A DNA stretch of 64,000 bases from Microbacterium sp. Leaf320 (GTDB lineage Bacteria; Actinomycetota; Actinomycetes; Actinomycetales; Microbacteriaceae). Shown piece after piece: positions 8,233-16,630 of this stretch; the first letter of the stretch is position 1, and the number at the start of each line of letters is the position of its first letter. The stretch lies in NCBI RefSeq assembly GCF_001423485.1, contig NZ_LMOD01000002.1:705890-769889 (forward strand), in the 5' to 3' direction. The notes below the pieces were generated by a model. That model saw only the letters and a list, made by a program, of their open reading frames with translations, was not told the DNA's origin and searched no databases. The translations under genes were made by a program, and so were the position numbers.

Positions 8233-9576
8233 GTGTCTGTGAAACCTCCACGCCCGGCGCAGATCGTCGCCGGTGCGGCCGCTCTCGCCCTGGTCGGGGC
8301 CGCCCTCACCGGCTGCTCGACGGCCGGCGGAACCGAGACCATCCGCTTCACGTTCAGCAAGCGCGAGGCGATCGAGTTCATGACCGAGCTCGTCGCGCAG
8401 TACAACGCCTCGCAAGACAAGGTGCGCGTCGAGATCGACACCTCGGGTGTCGACGTCGTCTCGGCCAGCTTCGTGCGGGGCAACCCGCCCGACATCATGC
8501 TCGCCAACTACAACTACGAGATCGCCCGCTTCGTGCAGCGCTGCGCGCTCACCGATCTGTCGGGCACCGAGGCCGCCTCGACCATCCGCGACGACCTGCA
8601 GCCGCTCATGGAGCAGTACGGGTCGTGCGAGGGTCGCACGAGTGCACTGCCGTACTCCGTGATGGGGGCGTCAGTCATCTACAACAAGGAGGTCTTCGCG
8701 CAGCAGGGTCTCGAGGTCCCGCAGACCTGGGACGAGCTCCTCGCGGTGTGCGACCAGCTGAAGGAGGCGGGCATCGACCCGTTCTACGCCACCTTCAAGG
8801 ACGACTGGACGGTCGCTCAGGGCTGGTACGACTACACGGCGGGCGGCTCGGTCGACGTGATCGACTTCTTCGACACTCTCGCCGAAGAGGGCACTGAGGT
8901 CGGGCCCGACTCGGAGGTCTCTTTCGAGAACGACTTCGCAGAGCCCATGGACCGCATGATGACGCTGGTGGACAACTACACCAACGCGGATGCCGCGAGC
9001 CGAGGCTACGGCGACGGCAACCTCGCCTTCGGCAAGGGCGAGGCCGCGATGTACCTGCAGGGACCGTGGGCCTTCAGCGAGATCGAGAAGACCGCGCCCG
9101 ACCTCGAACTCGGCACCTTCCCGCTGCCGATGACGGATGACCCCGCCGACCTCGGCGTGCGCGTCAACATGGACCTCGCCGCGATGATCCCCGAGGGATC
9201 GCGCCACCAGGAGGCCGCCCGCGACTTCCTGGAGTACCTGTTCCTGCCCGAGCACATCGAGGAGTACAACGCCTCGCAGCTCGGCTTCACTCCGACGAAG
9301 GACGCTCCGGCGCCGGATGACCCGCGGGTCGAGGGCATGGTCGAGTACTACGACAACGGGCAGATCTACCAGGGCCCCTCGGTGCTCGTGCCCCGCACCC
9401 TTCCGGTCTTCAACTACGCGCAGGCGATGGTGCTCGGCGCGTCCACCACCTCCACGTTGCGCACCATGGATGCCGACTGGGCCAGGATCGCATTCCGCGC
9501 GCCCATCCCGTCGACCCAGGACAATGCCTCCGGTGAGGACTCAGCATCCGGCGAGACAGAGGAGTCCACGCCATGA
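8233..9576 (+). CDS. Sugar ABC transporter substrate-binding lipoprotein
   Basis: 447 aa. This is an extracellular family-1 solute-binding protein tethered to the membrane. The signal peptide ends in lipobox LTGC with lipidated C28. The mature part has the two-lobed binding-protein pattern, including YNKEVFAQQGLEVPQTWDEL and GEAAMYLQGPWAFSEIE. The GTG start follows a GAAAGGA ribosome binding site. The next gene overlaps it by four bases (ATGA). The alpha-glucosidase downstream suggests an alpha-glucoside such as maltose, trehalose, sucrose or isomalto-oligosaccharides; this is inferred from context only. Confidence 0.9.
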   Translation: MSVKPPRPAQIVAGAAALALVGAALTGCSTAGGTETIRFTFSKREAIEFMTELVAQYNASQDKVRVEIDTSGVDVVSASFVRGNPPDIMLANYNYEIARFVQRCALTDLSGTEAASTIRDDLQPLMEQYGSCEGRTSALPYSVMGASVIYNKEVFAQQGLEVPQTWDELLAVCDQLKEAGIDPFYATFKDDWTVAQGWYDYTAGGSVDVIDFFDTLAEEGTEVGPDSEVSFENDFAEPMDRMMTLVDNYTNADAASRGYGDGNLAFGKGEAAMYLQGPWAFSEIEKTAPDLELGTFPLPMTDDPADLGVRVNMDLAAMIPEGSRHQEAARDFLEYLFLPEHIEEYNASQLGFTPTKDAPAPDDPRVEGMVEYYDNGQIYQGPSVLVPRTLPVFNYAQAMVLGASTTSTLRTMDADWARIAFRAPIPSTQDNASGEDSASGETEESTP

Positions 9577-10556
9577 CGAACACCGCTCTGCCGAATCCCG
9601 CGGCGACTCCCGCCGCGTCGAACATCACCAAGCCGAACACCCCGACGACCGACACCACGGCGATCGTCACGGGCGGCACCCGCAAGCTCGGTCGCCGCAC
9701 CCGCAAGGTCGAGCCGATCTACTACCTCTTCCTGCTGCCGACGCTCGTGATCTTCACGCTCGCGATCACGGTGCCCGGCGTCATGGGCATCTTCTTCAGC
9801 TTCACCGACTCGATCGGCATCGGCGAGTGGAGCTTCAACGGGCTGACGAACTACATCGCGATGTTCAGCGACCCGGCCATCCTGCAGAGCTACCTGTTCA
9901 CGTTCGGCTTCTCCATCGCCACGGTGATCGTCGTCAACGTGGTCGCCTTCATGCTCGCGGTCGGGCTGACCTCCCGCATCCGATTCAAGACCGGGCTCCG
10001 CACGATCTTCGTGATCCCGATGGTGATCTCGGGCATCATCATCGCCTACGTCTTCAACTTCCTGTTCTCCAACTCCCTCCCTGCGGCGGGTGCGGCCACC
10101 GGCATCCCGTGGCTGTCGACCAGCCTTCTCGCGAATCCCGATCTCGCCTGGGTCGCGATCGTGATCGTGACTGCATGGCAGGCCGTTCCCGGCACGCTGC
10201 TGATCTACATCGCAGGCCTGCTCTCGGTGCCGGGCGAGGTCTACGAGGCGGCGAGCATCGACGGGGCGAACAAGACGCAGCAGCTGTTCCGCATCACGCT
10301 GCCGCTCGTGGCGGGCTACGTGGTGATCAACGTGATCCTCGGGTTCAAGGGCTTCCTCAACGCCTACGACATCATCGTCGGACTCACCAACGGCGGACCC
10401 GGCACCTCCACCCGCAGCGTCGCGATGACGATCATCGCGGGCTTCAACGGCGGCGACTACGCCTACCAGATGGCCAACGCGACGATCTTCTTCATCGTCG
10501 CCGTGCTCATCTCCCTGCTGCAGCTCTCGCTGACCCGCGGAAGGAACGCACTCTGA
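9573..10556 (+). CDS. Sugar ABC transporter permease (MalF/UgpA type)
   Basis: 327 aa. This inner-membrane permease has six transmembrane segments after a polar N-terminal region of about 45 residues. The cytoplasmic EAA loop that contacts the ATPase is EAASIDGANKTQQLFRITLP. It is translationally coupled to both neighbours by ATGA overlaps. With the next permease it would form the heterodimeric channel for the binding protein encoded upstream. Confidence 0.9.
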   Translation: MTNTALPNPAATPAASNITKPNTPTTDTTAIVTGGTRKLGRRTRKVEPIYYLFLLPTLVIFTLAITVPGVMGIFFSFTDSIGIGEWSFNGLTNYIAMFSDPAILQSYLFTFGFSIATVIVVNVVAFMLAVGLTSRIRFKTGLRTIFVIPMVISGIIIAYVFNFLFSNSLPAAGAATGIPWLSTSLLANPDLAWVAIVIVTAWQAVPGTLLIYIAGLLSVPGEVYEAASIDGANKTQQLFRITLPLVAGYVVINVILGFKGFLNAYDIIVGLTNGGPGTSTRSVAMTIIAGFNGGDYAYQMANATIFFIVAVLISLLQLSLTRGRNAL

Positions 10557-11434
10557 TGTCGACGCAGACACTCACCACCATCCCCACCACGGGCAAGAAG
10601 CCGCGCGTCCGCATGGAGCGCGTCAACTGGTCGGGCACGATCATCCTGATCCTCTGCGCCGTGACCGTGCTGCTGCCGCTCTACGTGACGATCTCGATGG
10701 CCTTCAAGACCACCGGTCAGGCGGTCGACGGCAACGCCTTCTCGCTGCCGGCTCCGTTCAGCATCGACGGGTTCGTCGAGGCGTGGAACCTCACGAAGTT
10801 CCCGGTCGGTGCCGGCATCTCCCTGCTGGTCACGGCCGGAACGGTCATCGCGACCATCGTGCTCGCCGCATTCGCCTCGTACGCGATCGTGCGCAACTGG
10901 GACCACCGCCTGTTCCGCTACTCGTTCTTCTACCTGCTCGCCGCGATGTTCATCCCGTTCCCGGTCGTCGCTCTGCCCCAGATCCAGCTCACCGGCTGGG
11001 TCGGACTCGACAACCCGTTCGGCGTGATCATCCTCGCGACGATGTTCCAGCTGAGCTTCAGCGTGCTGCTGTTCACGGCGTTCCTGCGGTCGATCCCGAT
11101 CGAGCTCGAGGAGAGCGCGCGCATCGACGGCGCCACGACGTGGCAGACGTTCTGGCAGCTGATCTTCCCCCTGCTCGCGCCGATGAGCGCGACGGTCGGG
11201 ATCTTCGCCTTCCTCTACGCGTGGAACGACTTCATGATGCCGTCGCTGATCATCTCCGATCCCGCGCTGCAGACGCTCCCGGTGCGGCAGAACCTCTTCC
11301 AGACCCAGTTCAGCAACAACTACAACGTGTCGTTCGCCTCGTACCTGATGGCGATGGCCCCGGCGATCCTGGCGTACCTGTTCACGCAGCGCTTCGTCAT
11401 GGAGGGCGTCACGCAGGGCGCCGTCAAGGGCTGA
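10556..11434 (+). CDS. Sugar ABC transporter permease (MalG/UgpE type)
   Basis: 292 aa. This is the second permease of the importer, with six transmembrane segments and EAA loop ESARIDGATTWQTFWQLIFP. The ATG at 10556 overlaps the previous stop by one base (TGATG). An open frame extends far upstream but runs through the first permease and is not real. No ABC ATPase follows, so the importer must borrow one from elsewhere, as MsiK-dependent systems do. Confidence 0.9.
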   Translation: MSTQTLTTIPTTGKKPRVRMERVNWSGTIILILCAVTVLLPLYVTISMAFKTTGQAVDGNAFSLPAPFSIDGFVEAWNLTKFPVGAGISLLVTAGTVIATIVLAAFASYAIVRNWDHRLFRYSFFYLLAAMFIPFPVVALPQIQLTGWVGLDNPFGVIILATMFQLSFSVLLFTAFLRSIPIELEESARIDGATTWQTFWQLIFPLLAPMSATVGIFAFLYAWNDFMMPSLIISDPALQTLPVRQNLFQTQFSNNYNVSFASYLMAMAPAILAYLFTQRFVMEGVTQGAVKG

Positions 11435-11440
11435 CACATG

Positions 11441-11537
11441 CGTTTCGTCTCGCTTCGCTCGCTCGACGACCGGATATCGCTCGTCGAGCGCCCCGTGCCG
11501 CTCGTTGAGCGAGGGGCGCAGCGACGAGGCGAAACGC
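11441..11537. repeat. Inverted pair of intergenic repeats, family A (copies 2 and 3)
   Basis: CGTTTCGTCTCGCTTCGCTC (from 11441) and its roughly inverted partner CGTTGAGCGAGGGGCGCAGC (from 11503, running to GCGAAACGC) face each other. They could fold into a large hairpin between the permease gene and the alpha-glucosidase gene. Similar sequences lie at 2778, 18609 and 40834. The hairpin could act as a terminator or an mRNA-stability element that separates importer and enzyme expression. Confidence 0.65.
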
Positions 11538-11583
11538 CCCCACACCCGACCGCAGACCGCAACACGAAGGAGCAGTACCCCTC

Positions 11584-13263
11584 ATGACCGATGCGCTTCT
11601 CACCGAGACCCGCGACGACACGACGGCAGCATGGTGGCGACAGGCCGCCGTGTATCAGATCTACCCCCGCAGCTTCGCGGACGCGAACGGCGACGGGCTC
11701 GGTGACATCCCGGGCATCGTCTCGCGGGCCGATTACCTGAGTGACCTCGGCATCGACGCCGTGTGGCTGAGCCCGTTCTACCCGTCGGCGCTGGCCGACG
11801 GCGGGTACGACGTGGCCGACTACCGCAACGTCGACCCGCGCCTGGGCACGCTCGACGACTTCGACGACATGGTCGCCGCTCTGCACGAGCGCGGCATCCG
11901 CGTGGTCGTCGACATCGTGCCGAACCACTCGTCTGATCTGCACGAGTGGTTCCAGGAGGCGCTCGCCGCAGGACGCGGCTCGGCCGCCCGGGAGCGGTAC
12001 ATCTTCCGCGAGGGTGCCGGCGAGGACGGCTCCGAGCCCCCGACCGACTGGACCGCCGCGTTCGGCGGGTCGGCGTGGGAGCGGGTCGACGACGGGCAGT
12101 GGTACCTGCACAGCTTCGCCCCCGAGCAGCCCGACCTCAACTGGGACCACCCCGAGGTGCGTGAGGACTTCTTGACGACCCTGCGGTTCTGGTCGGACCG
12201 TGGGGTCGACGGCTTTCGCATCGACGTGGCGCACATGCTCACGAAGGACCTGAGTGAGCCGCTGCCGAGCACCGCTGAGCTGGAGCTCTTGCCGCACGAT
12301 GGCAACCACCCGCTGCATGACCGCGATGACGTGCACGAGGTCTATGCCGAGTGGCGGCGGGTCTTCAACGAGTACGACCCGCCTCGCACGGCCGTCGCCG
12401 AAGCCTGGGTGAGCACGCCTGAGCGTCGCGCCAGGTACGCATCGGCCGAGGGGCTCGGTCAGGCGTTCAACTTCGACCTGCTCGTGGCCGACTTCGACGC
12501 GACGCAGTTCCGCACGATCATCACCGACAACCTCGCGCAGTCCGATGCGACCGGCTCGTCGACGACGTGGGTGCTCTCGAACCACGACGTCACGCGGCAC
12601 GCGACGCGGTACGGTCTCGCCCCGATGGCCGGGCGCACGGGCGTCAAGCAGGGTGTCGAGTGGGTGGCCGCGGGCGGGCCCGAGGAGCAGCTCGACCGCG
12701 AGGCGGGGCGGCGTCGGGCGCATGCCGCGACGCTGCTGCTGCTCGGGCTGCCGGGCAGCACCTACCTCTACCAGGGCGAGGAGCTCGGCCTGCAGGAGGT
12801 CGCCGAGATCGGCCCCGAGCAGCGCCAGGATCCCGCGTTCTTCCGCGGCGCGGTGTTCGACGGCCTCGGTCGCGACGGATGCCGCGTGCCGCTGCCGTGG
12901 ACGGCATCGGGTTCGTCCTTCGGCTTCGGCGCCGGCGATGCGCACCTGCCGCAGCCCGAGTGGTTCGCCGAGTACGCAGTGGATGTCGAGGAGGCAGACC
13001 CGTCGTCGACGCTGTCGCTCTACCGTGAGGCGTTGCGCCTGCGTCGCGAGCTGCAGACCGACGAGCGTCTCGAGTGGATCGAGACAGGTCGCCCCGATGT
13101 GCTGCGATTCGCCCGCCCGAACGGATGGCAGATCGTGACGAACTTCGGCGCCGAGCCGTTCGACCTCGGGGCGGATGCCGCGGATGTCGTGCTCGGTTCG
13201 GTCTCAGACGGTGCAGTGCCGGCGGATTCGACCGTGTGGATCGCACCCGGTCTGATCGGCTGA
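11584..13263 (+). CDS. GH13 alpha-glucosidase / oligo-1,6-glucosidase
   Basis: 559 aa, cytoplasmic (no signal peptide). The N-terminal (beta/alpha)8 barrel carries the GH13 regions: DIVPNHSSD (about 110-118), GFRIDVAH with nucleophile D214, VAEAWVS with acid/base E273 and SNHDVTRH with transition-state stabiliser D335. The opening YQIYPRSFADANGDGLGDIPGI is typical of the oligo-1,6-glucosidase/alpha-glucosidase subfamilies. It would hydrolyse the imported alpha-glucoside to glucose. An AAGGAG ribosome binding site lies about 12 bases before the ATG. Sucrose or trehalose activity cannot be distinguished by eye. Confidence 0.9.
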   Translation: MTDALLTETRDDTTAAWWRQAAVYQIYPRSFADANGDGLGDIPGIVSRADYLSDLGIDAVWLSPFYPSALADGGYDVADYRNVDPRLGTLDDFDDMVAALHERGIRVVVDIVPNHSSDLHEWFQEALAAGRGSAARERYIFREGAGEDGSEPPTDWTAAFGGSAWERVDDGQWYLHSFAPEQPDLNWDHPEVREDFLTTLRFWSDRGVDGFRIDVAHMLTKDLSEPLPSTAELELLPHDGNHPLHDRDDVHEVYAEWRRVFNEYDPPRTAVAEAWVSTPERRARYASAEGLGQAFNFDLLVADFDATQFRTIITDNLAQSDATGSSTTWVLSNHDVTRHATRYGLAPMAGRTGVKQGVEWVAAGGPEEQLDREAGRRRAHAATLLLLGLPGSTYLYQGEELGLQEVAEIGPEQRQDPAFFRGAVFDGLGRDGCRVPLPWTASGSSFGFGAGDAHLPQPEWFAEYAVDVEEADPSSTLSLYREALRLRRELQTDERLEWIETGRPDVLRFARPNGWQIVTNFGAEPFDLGADAADVVLGSVSDGAVPADSTVWIAPGLIG

Positions 13264-13325
13264 GCCGGTCGCACTGAGCCGGTCGCACTGAGTCGTTCGC
13301 AGGGAGTCATTTGCGGGAAGAAAGT

Positions 13326-13367
13326 ACGGATGCAGGACGAGAACACGGCTTCTCGTCCTGCATCCGT
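13326..13367. terminator. Perfect 18-bp hairpin after the GH13 gene
   Basis: Arms 13326-13343 and 13350-13367 are perfectly complementary (ACGGATGCAGGACGAGAA and its reverse complement) around a six-base loop. No U-rich tail follows. It probably ends transcription of the alpha-glucoside operon or shields the zinc operon; without a T-tract its strength is uncertain. Confidence 0.6.
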
Positions 13368-13418
13368 GCCTCGGTCCTGCAGACGGGCGCGCAACGCCCC
13401 ATCAATTCCCGGCCGATT

Positions 13419-13436
13419 TGATAATGGTTCTCATTA
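13419..13436. promoter_or_regulatory. Zur-type operator of the znu operon
   Basis: TGATAATGGTTCTCATTA is an imperfect palindrome 17 bases before the znuA ATG. It closely resembles actinobacterial Zur boxes of the TGAAAATCATTTTCA form. Zinc-loaded Zur bound here would block transcription, so znuACB would be derepressed in zinc starvation. Confidence 0.8.
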
Positions 13437-13453
13437 GCGTTTAGAGTGGGATC

Positions 13454-14443
13454 ATGAAGAAGCCGCTCGTCGCCCTCGCCCTGGCATCCGTCGCCGCACT
13501 CTCGCTGGCCGGATGCTCCGCCGCTCCCGCAGCGGGCGGGGGCGACGACGACGCGGTGACGGTCGTGGCGAGCACCAACGTCTACGGCTCGCTCGCGGCC
13601 CAGATCGGAGGCGACCGCATCGACGTCACCTCGATCATCACCTCGGCAACCCAGGATCCCCACTCGTACGAGGCATCGGCACGCGATCGCCTCGCCGTGC
13701 AGAAGGCCGACCTCGTGATCGAGAACGGCGGCGGCTATGACGCGTTCATCGACACGCTGCTGCAGGATGCCAGCGACCCGCACGTGATCACCGCGGTCGA
13801 GTTCTCGCATGACTTCCCCGGCAACGAGGGGCACTCCGACGAGTCAGAAGGAGCGGCTGAGGAGGAGCACGACCACGCCGAGGGCGAAGAAGGCCACGAG
13901 GGTCACGACCACATCGAGGGGTTCAACGAGCACGTCTGGTTCGACCCGCACACGATGATCCACGTCGTCGAGACGATCGCCGAGGAGCTCGCGGAGCTCG
14001 ACCCCGACGGCGAGGCCGACTTCACCGCCAACGCCGAGGAGATCGTCGCTGACCTCGAGGGCTTCGAGGCCGATCTCGAGACGCTCAAGGCGGATGCCGC
14101 GGCTGCGAACGTGATCATCACCGAGCCGGTGCCCGGCTACCTCGCCGAGGCCGCCGGACTCACCGATGTCACGCCCGAGGGCTTCGCCGAATCGGTCGAG
14201 GAGGGCAGCGATGTCGCCCCCGCGACACTGCTCGAGACGCTCAACGTCGTCGAGAGCGGAGATGTGGCGGCCGTGCTCACGAACGCACAGACCGGTGGTG
14301 CCGAGACGCAGCGCGTCGAGGATGCCGCGACGGATGCCGGCATCCCCGTCGTCGCCTTCACGGAGCTGCTCCCCGACGGATCGTCGTACTCTGAGTGGAT
14401 GAGTGACGCGATCCAGAGCCTCGCCGACGCGCTCCAGTCGTGA
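13454..14443 (+). CDS. znuA: Zinc ABC transporter substrate-binding lipoprotein
   Basis: 329 aa, cluster A-I metal-binding protein. The lipobox is LAGC with C21. Likely zinc ligands include H70 (SATQDPHSYE) and H160 (NEHVWFDP). A His/Glu/Asp-rich loop at about 127-153 (EEEHDHAEGEEGHEGHDH) is diagnostic of zinc rather than manganese uptake. It is the first gene of the operon, directly behind the Zur-type box, and the ATPase gene overlaps its stop by four bases. Confidence 0.93.
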   Translation: MKKPLVALALASVAALSLAGCSAAPAAGGGDDDAVTVVASTNVYGSLAAQIGGDRIDVTSIITSATQDPHSYEASARDRLAVQKADLVIENGGGYDAFIDTLLQDASDPHVITAVEFSHDFPGNEGHSDESEGAAEEEHDHAEGEEGHEGHDHIEGFNEHVWFDPHTMIHVVETIAEELAELDPDGEADFTANAEEIVADLEGFEADLETLKADAAAANVIITEPVPGYLAEAAGLTDVTPEGFAESVEEGSDVAPATLLETLNVVESGDVAAVLTNAQTGGAETQRVEDAATDAGIPVVAFTELLPDGSSYSEWMSDAIQSLADALQS

Positions 14444-15294
14444 GCGCCGCCGCCGACGCGCGGGCAGGAGCCGAGACGACGAACCCCGTACTCGAGGTGC
14501 GGGGAGCCGCCCTCCAGCGCGGTGACAGGGAATTGTGGTCGGGCCTCGACCTCACGGTCGAACCCGGCGAGTTCATCGCCGTGCTCGGGCCGTCGGGTTC
14601 GGGCAAGACCACGCTGCTGCGCAGCATCCTGGGCCTGCAGCCGCTCTCGGCCGGCGAGATCACCGTCGCGGGCGGGCCCGTGCGCAAGGGCAATCCGCGC
14701 ATCGGCTACATCCCGCAGCAGCGCTCGCTCGCCCCTGACACGAGCATGCGGGCCCGCGATCTCGTGGCGCTCGGGGTGCAGGGCAGCCGCTTCGGCTTCC
14801 CGATCCCGCACCGCGGCGACAAAGCCAAGGTCGACCAGCTGCTCGCCTCGGTCGGGGCCTCTCACTACGCGGACCGCCGGGTCGGCCTGCTCTCGGGCGG
14901 TGAGCAGCAGCGACTGCGCGTCGGGCAGGCCCTGGCCGACGAGCCCAGCCTGCTGCTCTGCGACGAGCCGCTGTCGAACCTCGACCTCGCGAATCAGGTC
15001 GCCGTCACCGACATCATCGACCGTCAGCGTCGCGATCGCGGTGCAGCAGTGCTGTTCGTGACCCACGACATCAACCCGATCCTGGGCCGTGTCGACCGCA
15101 TCCTCTACATCGCGGGTGGCCGCTTCGTGCTCGGCACCCCCGAAGAGGTGCTGCAGACGCGGGTGCTCACCGAGCTCTACGGCACCCCGGTGTTCGTGCT
15201 GCGGGCGGGCGACCGGCTGGTCGTCGTCGGAGTGCCGGATGCCGAGCCCCACCACGAGCACGCGCACGATCACGATCACGGGGGTGCCGCATGA
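14440..15294 (+). CDS. znuC: Zinc ABC transporter ATP-binding protein
   Basis: 284 aa. This is the ATPase that powers zinc import. The Walker A motif is GPSGSGKT (50-57), the signature is LSGGEQQRLRVGQAL and Walker B is LLLCDEPLSNLD, with an H-loop at FVTHD. The C terminus carries a short His-rich tail (HHEHAHDHDHG) that might bind zinc. The GTG start overlaps the znuA stop and the stop overlaps znuB, so the three proteins are probably made in proportion. Confidence 0.93.
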   Translation: MSAAADARAGAETTNPVLEVRGAALQRGDRELWSGLDLTVEPGEFIAVLGPSGSGKTTLLRSILGLQPLSAGEITVAGGPVRKGNPRIGYIPQQRSLAPDTSMRARDLVALGVQGSRFGFPIPHRGDKAKVDQLLASVGASHYADRRVGLLSGGEQQRLRVGQALADEPSLLLCDEPLSNLDLANQVAVTDIIDRQRRDRGAAVLFVTHDINPILGRVDRILYIAGGRFVLGTPEEVLQTRVLTELYGTPVFVLRAGDRLVVVGVPDAEPHHEHAHDHDHGGAA

Positions 15295-16169
15295 ACGTCA
15301 TGACCGGCATCGTCCACGCGGTCGACTGGAGCGACGTCTTCTCGTTCCAGGACTACGGCGAGCTCGTCGCCCTGCTCGCCAACTCGATCATCGCGGGAGC
15401 GGTGCTCGGCATCGTCGGCGGACTCATCGGCGTCTTCGTGATGCAGCGCGACCTCGCATTCGCCGTGCACGGGGTGAGCGAGCTGTCGTTCGCCGGTGCC
15501 GCCGCGGCGCTGCTGTTCGGCGGCAGCGTGGTGGTCGGGTCTCTCGGCGGCGCACTGGTCGCGGCGATCCTGATCGGGGTCCTCGGGGCCAAGGCCCGCG
15601 ACCGCAACTCGATCGTCGGCGTGCTCATGCCGTTCGGCCTCGGCCTCGGCATCCTGTTCCTGTCGCTCTACGACGGACGCAGCGCCAACCGCTTCAGCCT
15701 GCTCACCGGGCAGATCGTCTCTGTCTCGAGCCCCGACCTCGGCTGGCTGCTCGGCATCAGCATCGTCGTGCTGCTCGGACTGCTGCTCATGTGGAACCCG
15801 CTGCGCTTCGACTCGCTCGACCCCGAGTCGGCCGCCGCCCGCGGCGTGCCCACGCGTGCGGTGAGTCTGCTGTTCATGGTGCTGCTCGGCCTGATCGTCG
15901 CGGTCAGCGTGCACATCATCGGAGCACTGCTCGTCATGGCACTGCTCGTGACACCTGCGGCCGCCGCGATGCGCATCACCGCGGGGCCGGTGGCCGTGCC
16001 GCTGCTCGCGGCACTGTTCGGCTTCGTGTCGGCCGTCGGCGGCATCCTGCTCGCGCTCGCCGGCACCCTGCCGGTGAGTCCGTACATCACCACCCTGTCG
16101 TTCACCATCTACGTCGTGTGCTGGATCGTCCAGCGCGCACGCGGCGGGGTGCGCCGCGTGCGCGCCTGA
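15291..16169 (+). CDS. znuB: Zinc ABC transporter permease
   Basis: 292 aa. This is an ABC-3 family integral membrane protein with about eight or nine hydrophobic helices, including FAVHGVSELSFAGAAAALLF and the characteristic HIIGALLVMALLVTPAAAA. The ATG overlaps the znuC stop. It forms the zinc channel for ZnuA and ZnuC. A 44-base gap separates it from the fur-family gene, which has its own promoter-like hexamer. Confidence 0.92.
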   Translation: MNVMTGIVHAVDWSDVFSFQDYGELVALLANSIIAGAVLGIVGGLIGVFVMQRDLAFAVHGVSELSFAGAAAALLFGGSVVVGSLGGALVAAILIGVLGAKARDRNSIVGVLMPFGLGLGILFLSLYDGRSANRFSLLTGQIVSVSSPDLGWLLGISIVVLLGLLLMWNPLRFDSLDPESAAARGVPTRAVSLLFMVLLGLIVAVSVHIIGALLVMALLVTPAAAAMRITAGPVAVPLLAALFGFVSAVGGILLALAGTLPVSPYITTLSFTIYVVCWIVQRARGGVRRVRA

Positions 16170-16213
16170 CGCTCCCAGGGCCCGGCAAGGGCGGCGCGCC
16201 TAGAATCGTCGGT

Positions 16214-16630
16214 ATGGCTCAGCGGAACACCTGGCAGCGCGATCGCGTGCGCGAAGCCCTCGCCGATGCGCGAGGATTCGTCAGCGCGCAGAACCTGCAC
16301 GCCTCGCTCCGCGACGACAACACCGGCATCGGCCTCGCCACGGTCTATCGGGCCCTGGCCGGACTCGCCGCAGCCGGCGACGCCGACTCGCTGCAGAGCC
16401 CCGAAGGCGAGGCGCTCTACCGCGCCTGCACGACGCAGGGCCACCACCACCACCTGATCTGCCGCAACTGCGGGCTCACGGTCGAGATCGAGGCCACGGA
16501 CGTCGAGCAGTGGGCGCATCGCACCGCGGCTCTGCATGGATTCACGGATGCCGCGCACGTCGTCGACATCTTCGGACTGTGCGCCTCCTGCACCAACAAG
16601 CGCGATGCCGAAGAGGCAGCGAACGCGTGA
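16214..16630 (+). CDS. zur: Fur-family zinc uptake regulator
   Basis: 138 aa. It has an N-terminal winged helix (about 5-75, ATVYRALAGLAAAGDAD as recognition region) and a C-terminal dimerisation domain. The domain holds the GHHHHLICRNCG metal segment and a second CxxC (GLCASC), forming the structural zinc site. Position within the znu locus identifies it as Zur. TAGAAT (16201-16206) ends seven bases before the ATG and no ribosome binding site is present, so zur is probably also transcribed leaderless from its own promoter. I rejected a longer frame that begins inside znuC. Confidence 0.88.
   Translation: MAQRNTWQRDRVREALADARGFVSAQNLHASLRDDNTGIGLATVYRALAGLAAAGDADSLQSPEGEALYRACTTQGHHHHLICRNCGLTVEIEATDVEQWAHRTAALHGFTDAAHVVDIFGLCASCTNKRDAEEAANA

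Noticed and set aside
11320-12945. 541-codon antisense frame over the GH13 gene
   Set aside because: The forward GH13 protein has all catalytic motifs; the antisense product has none.
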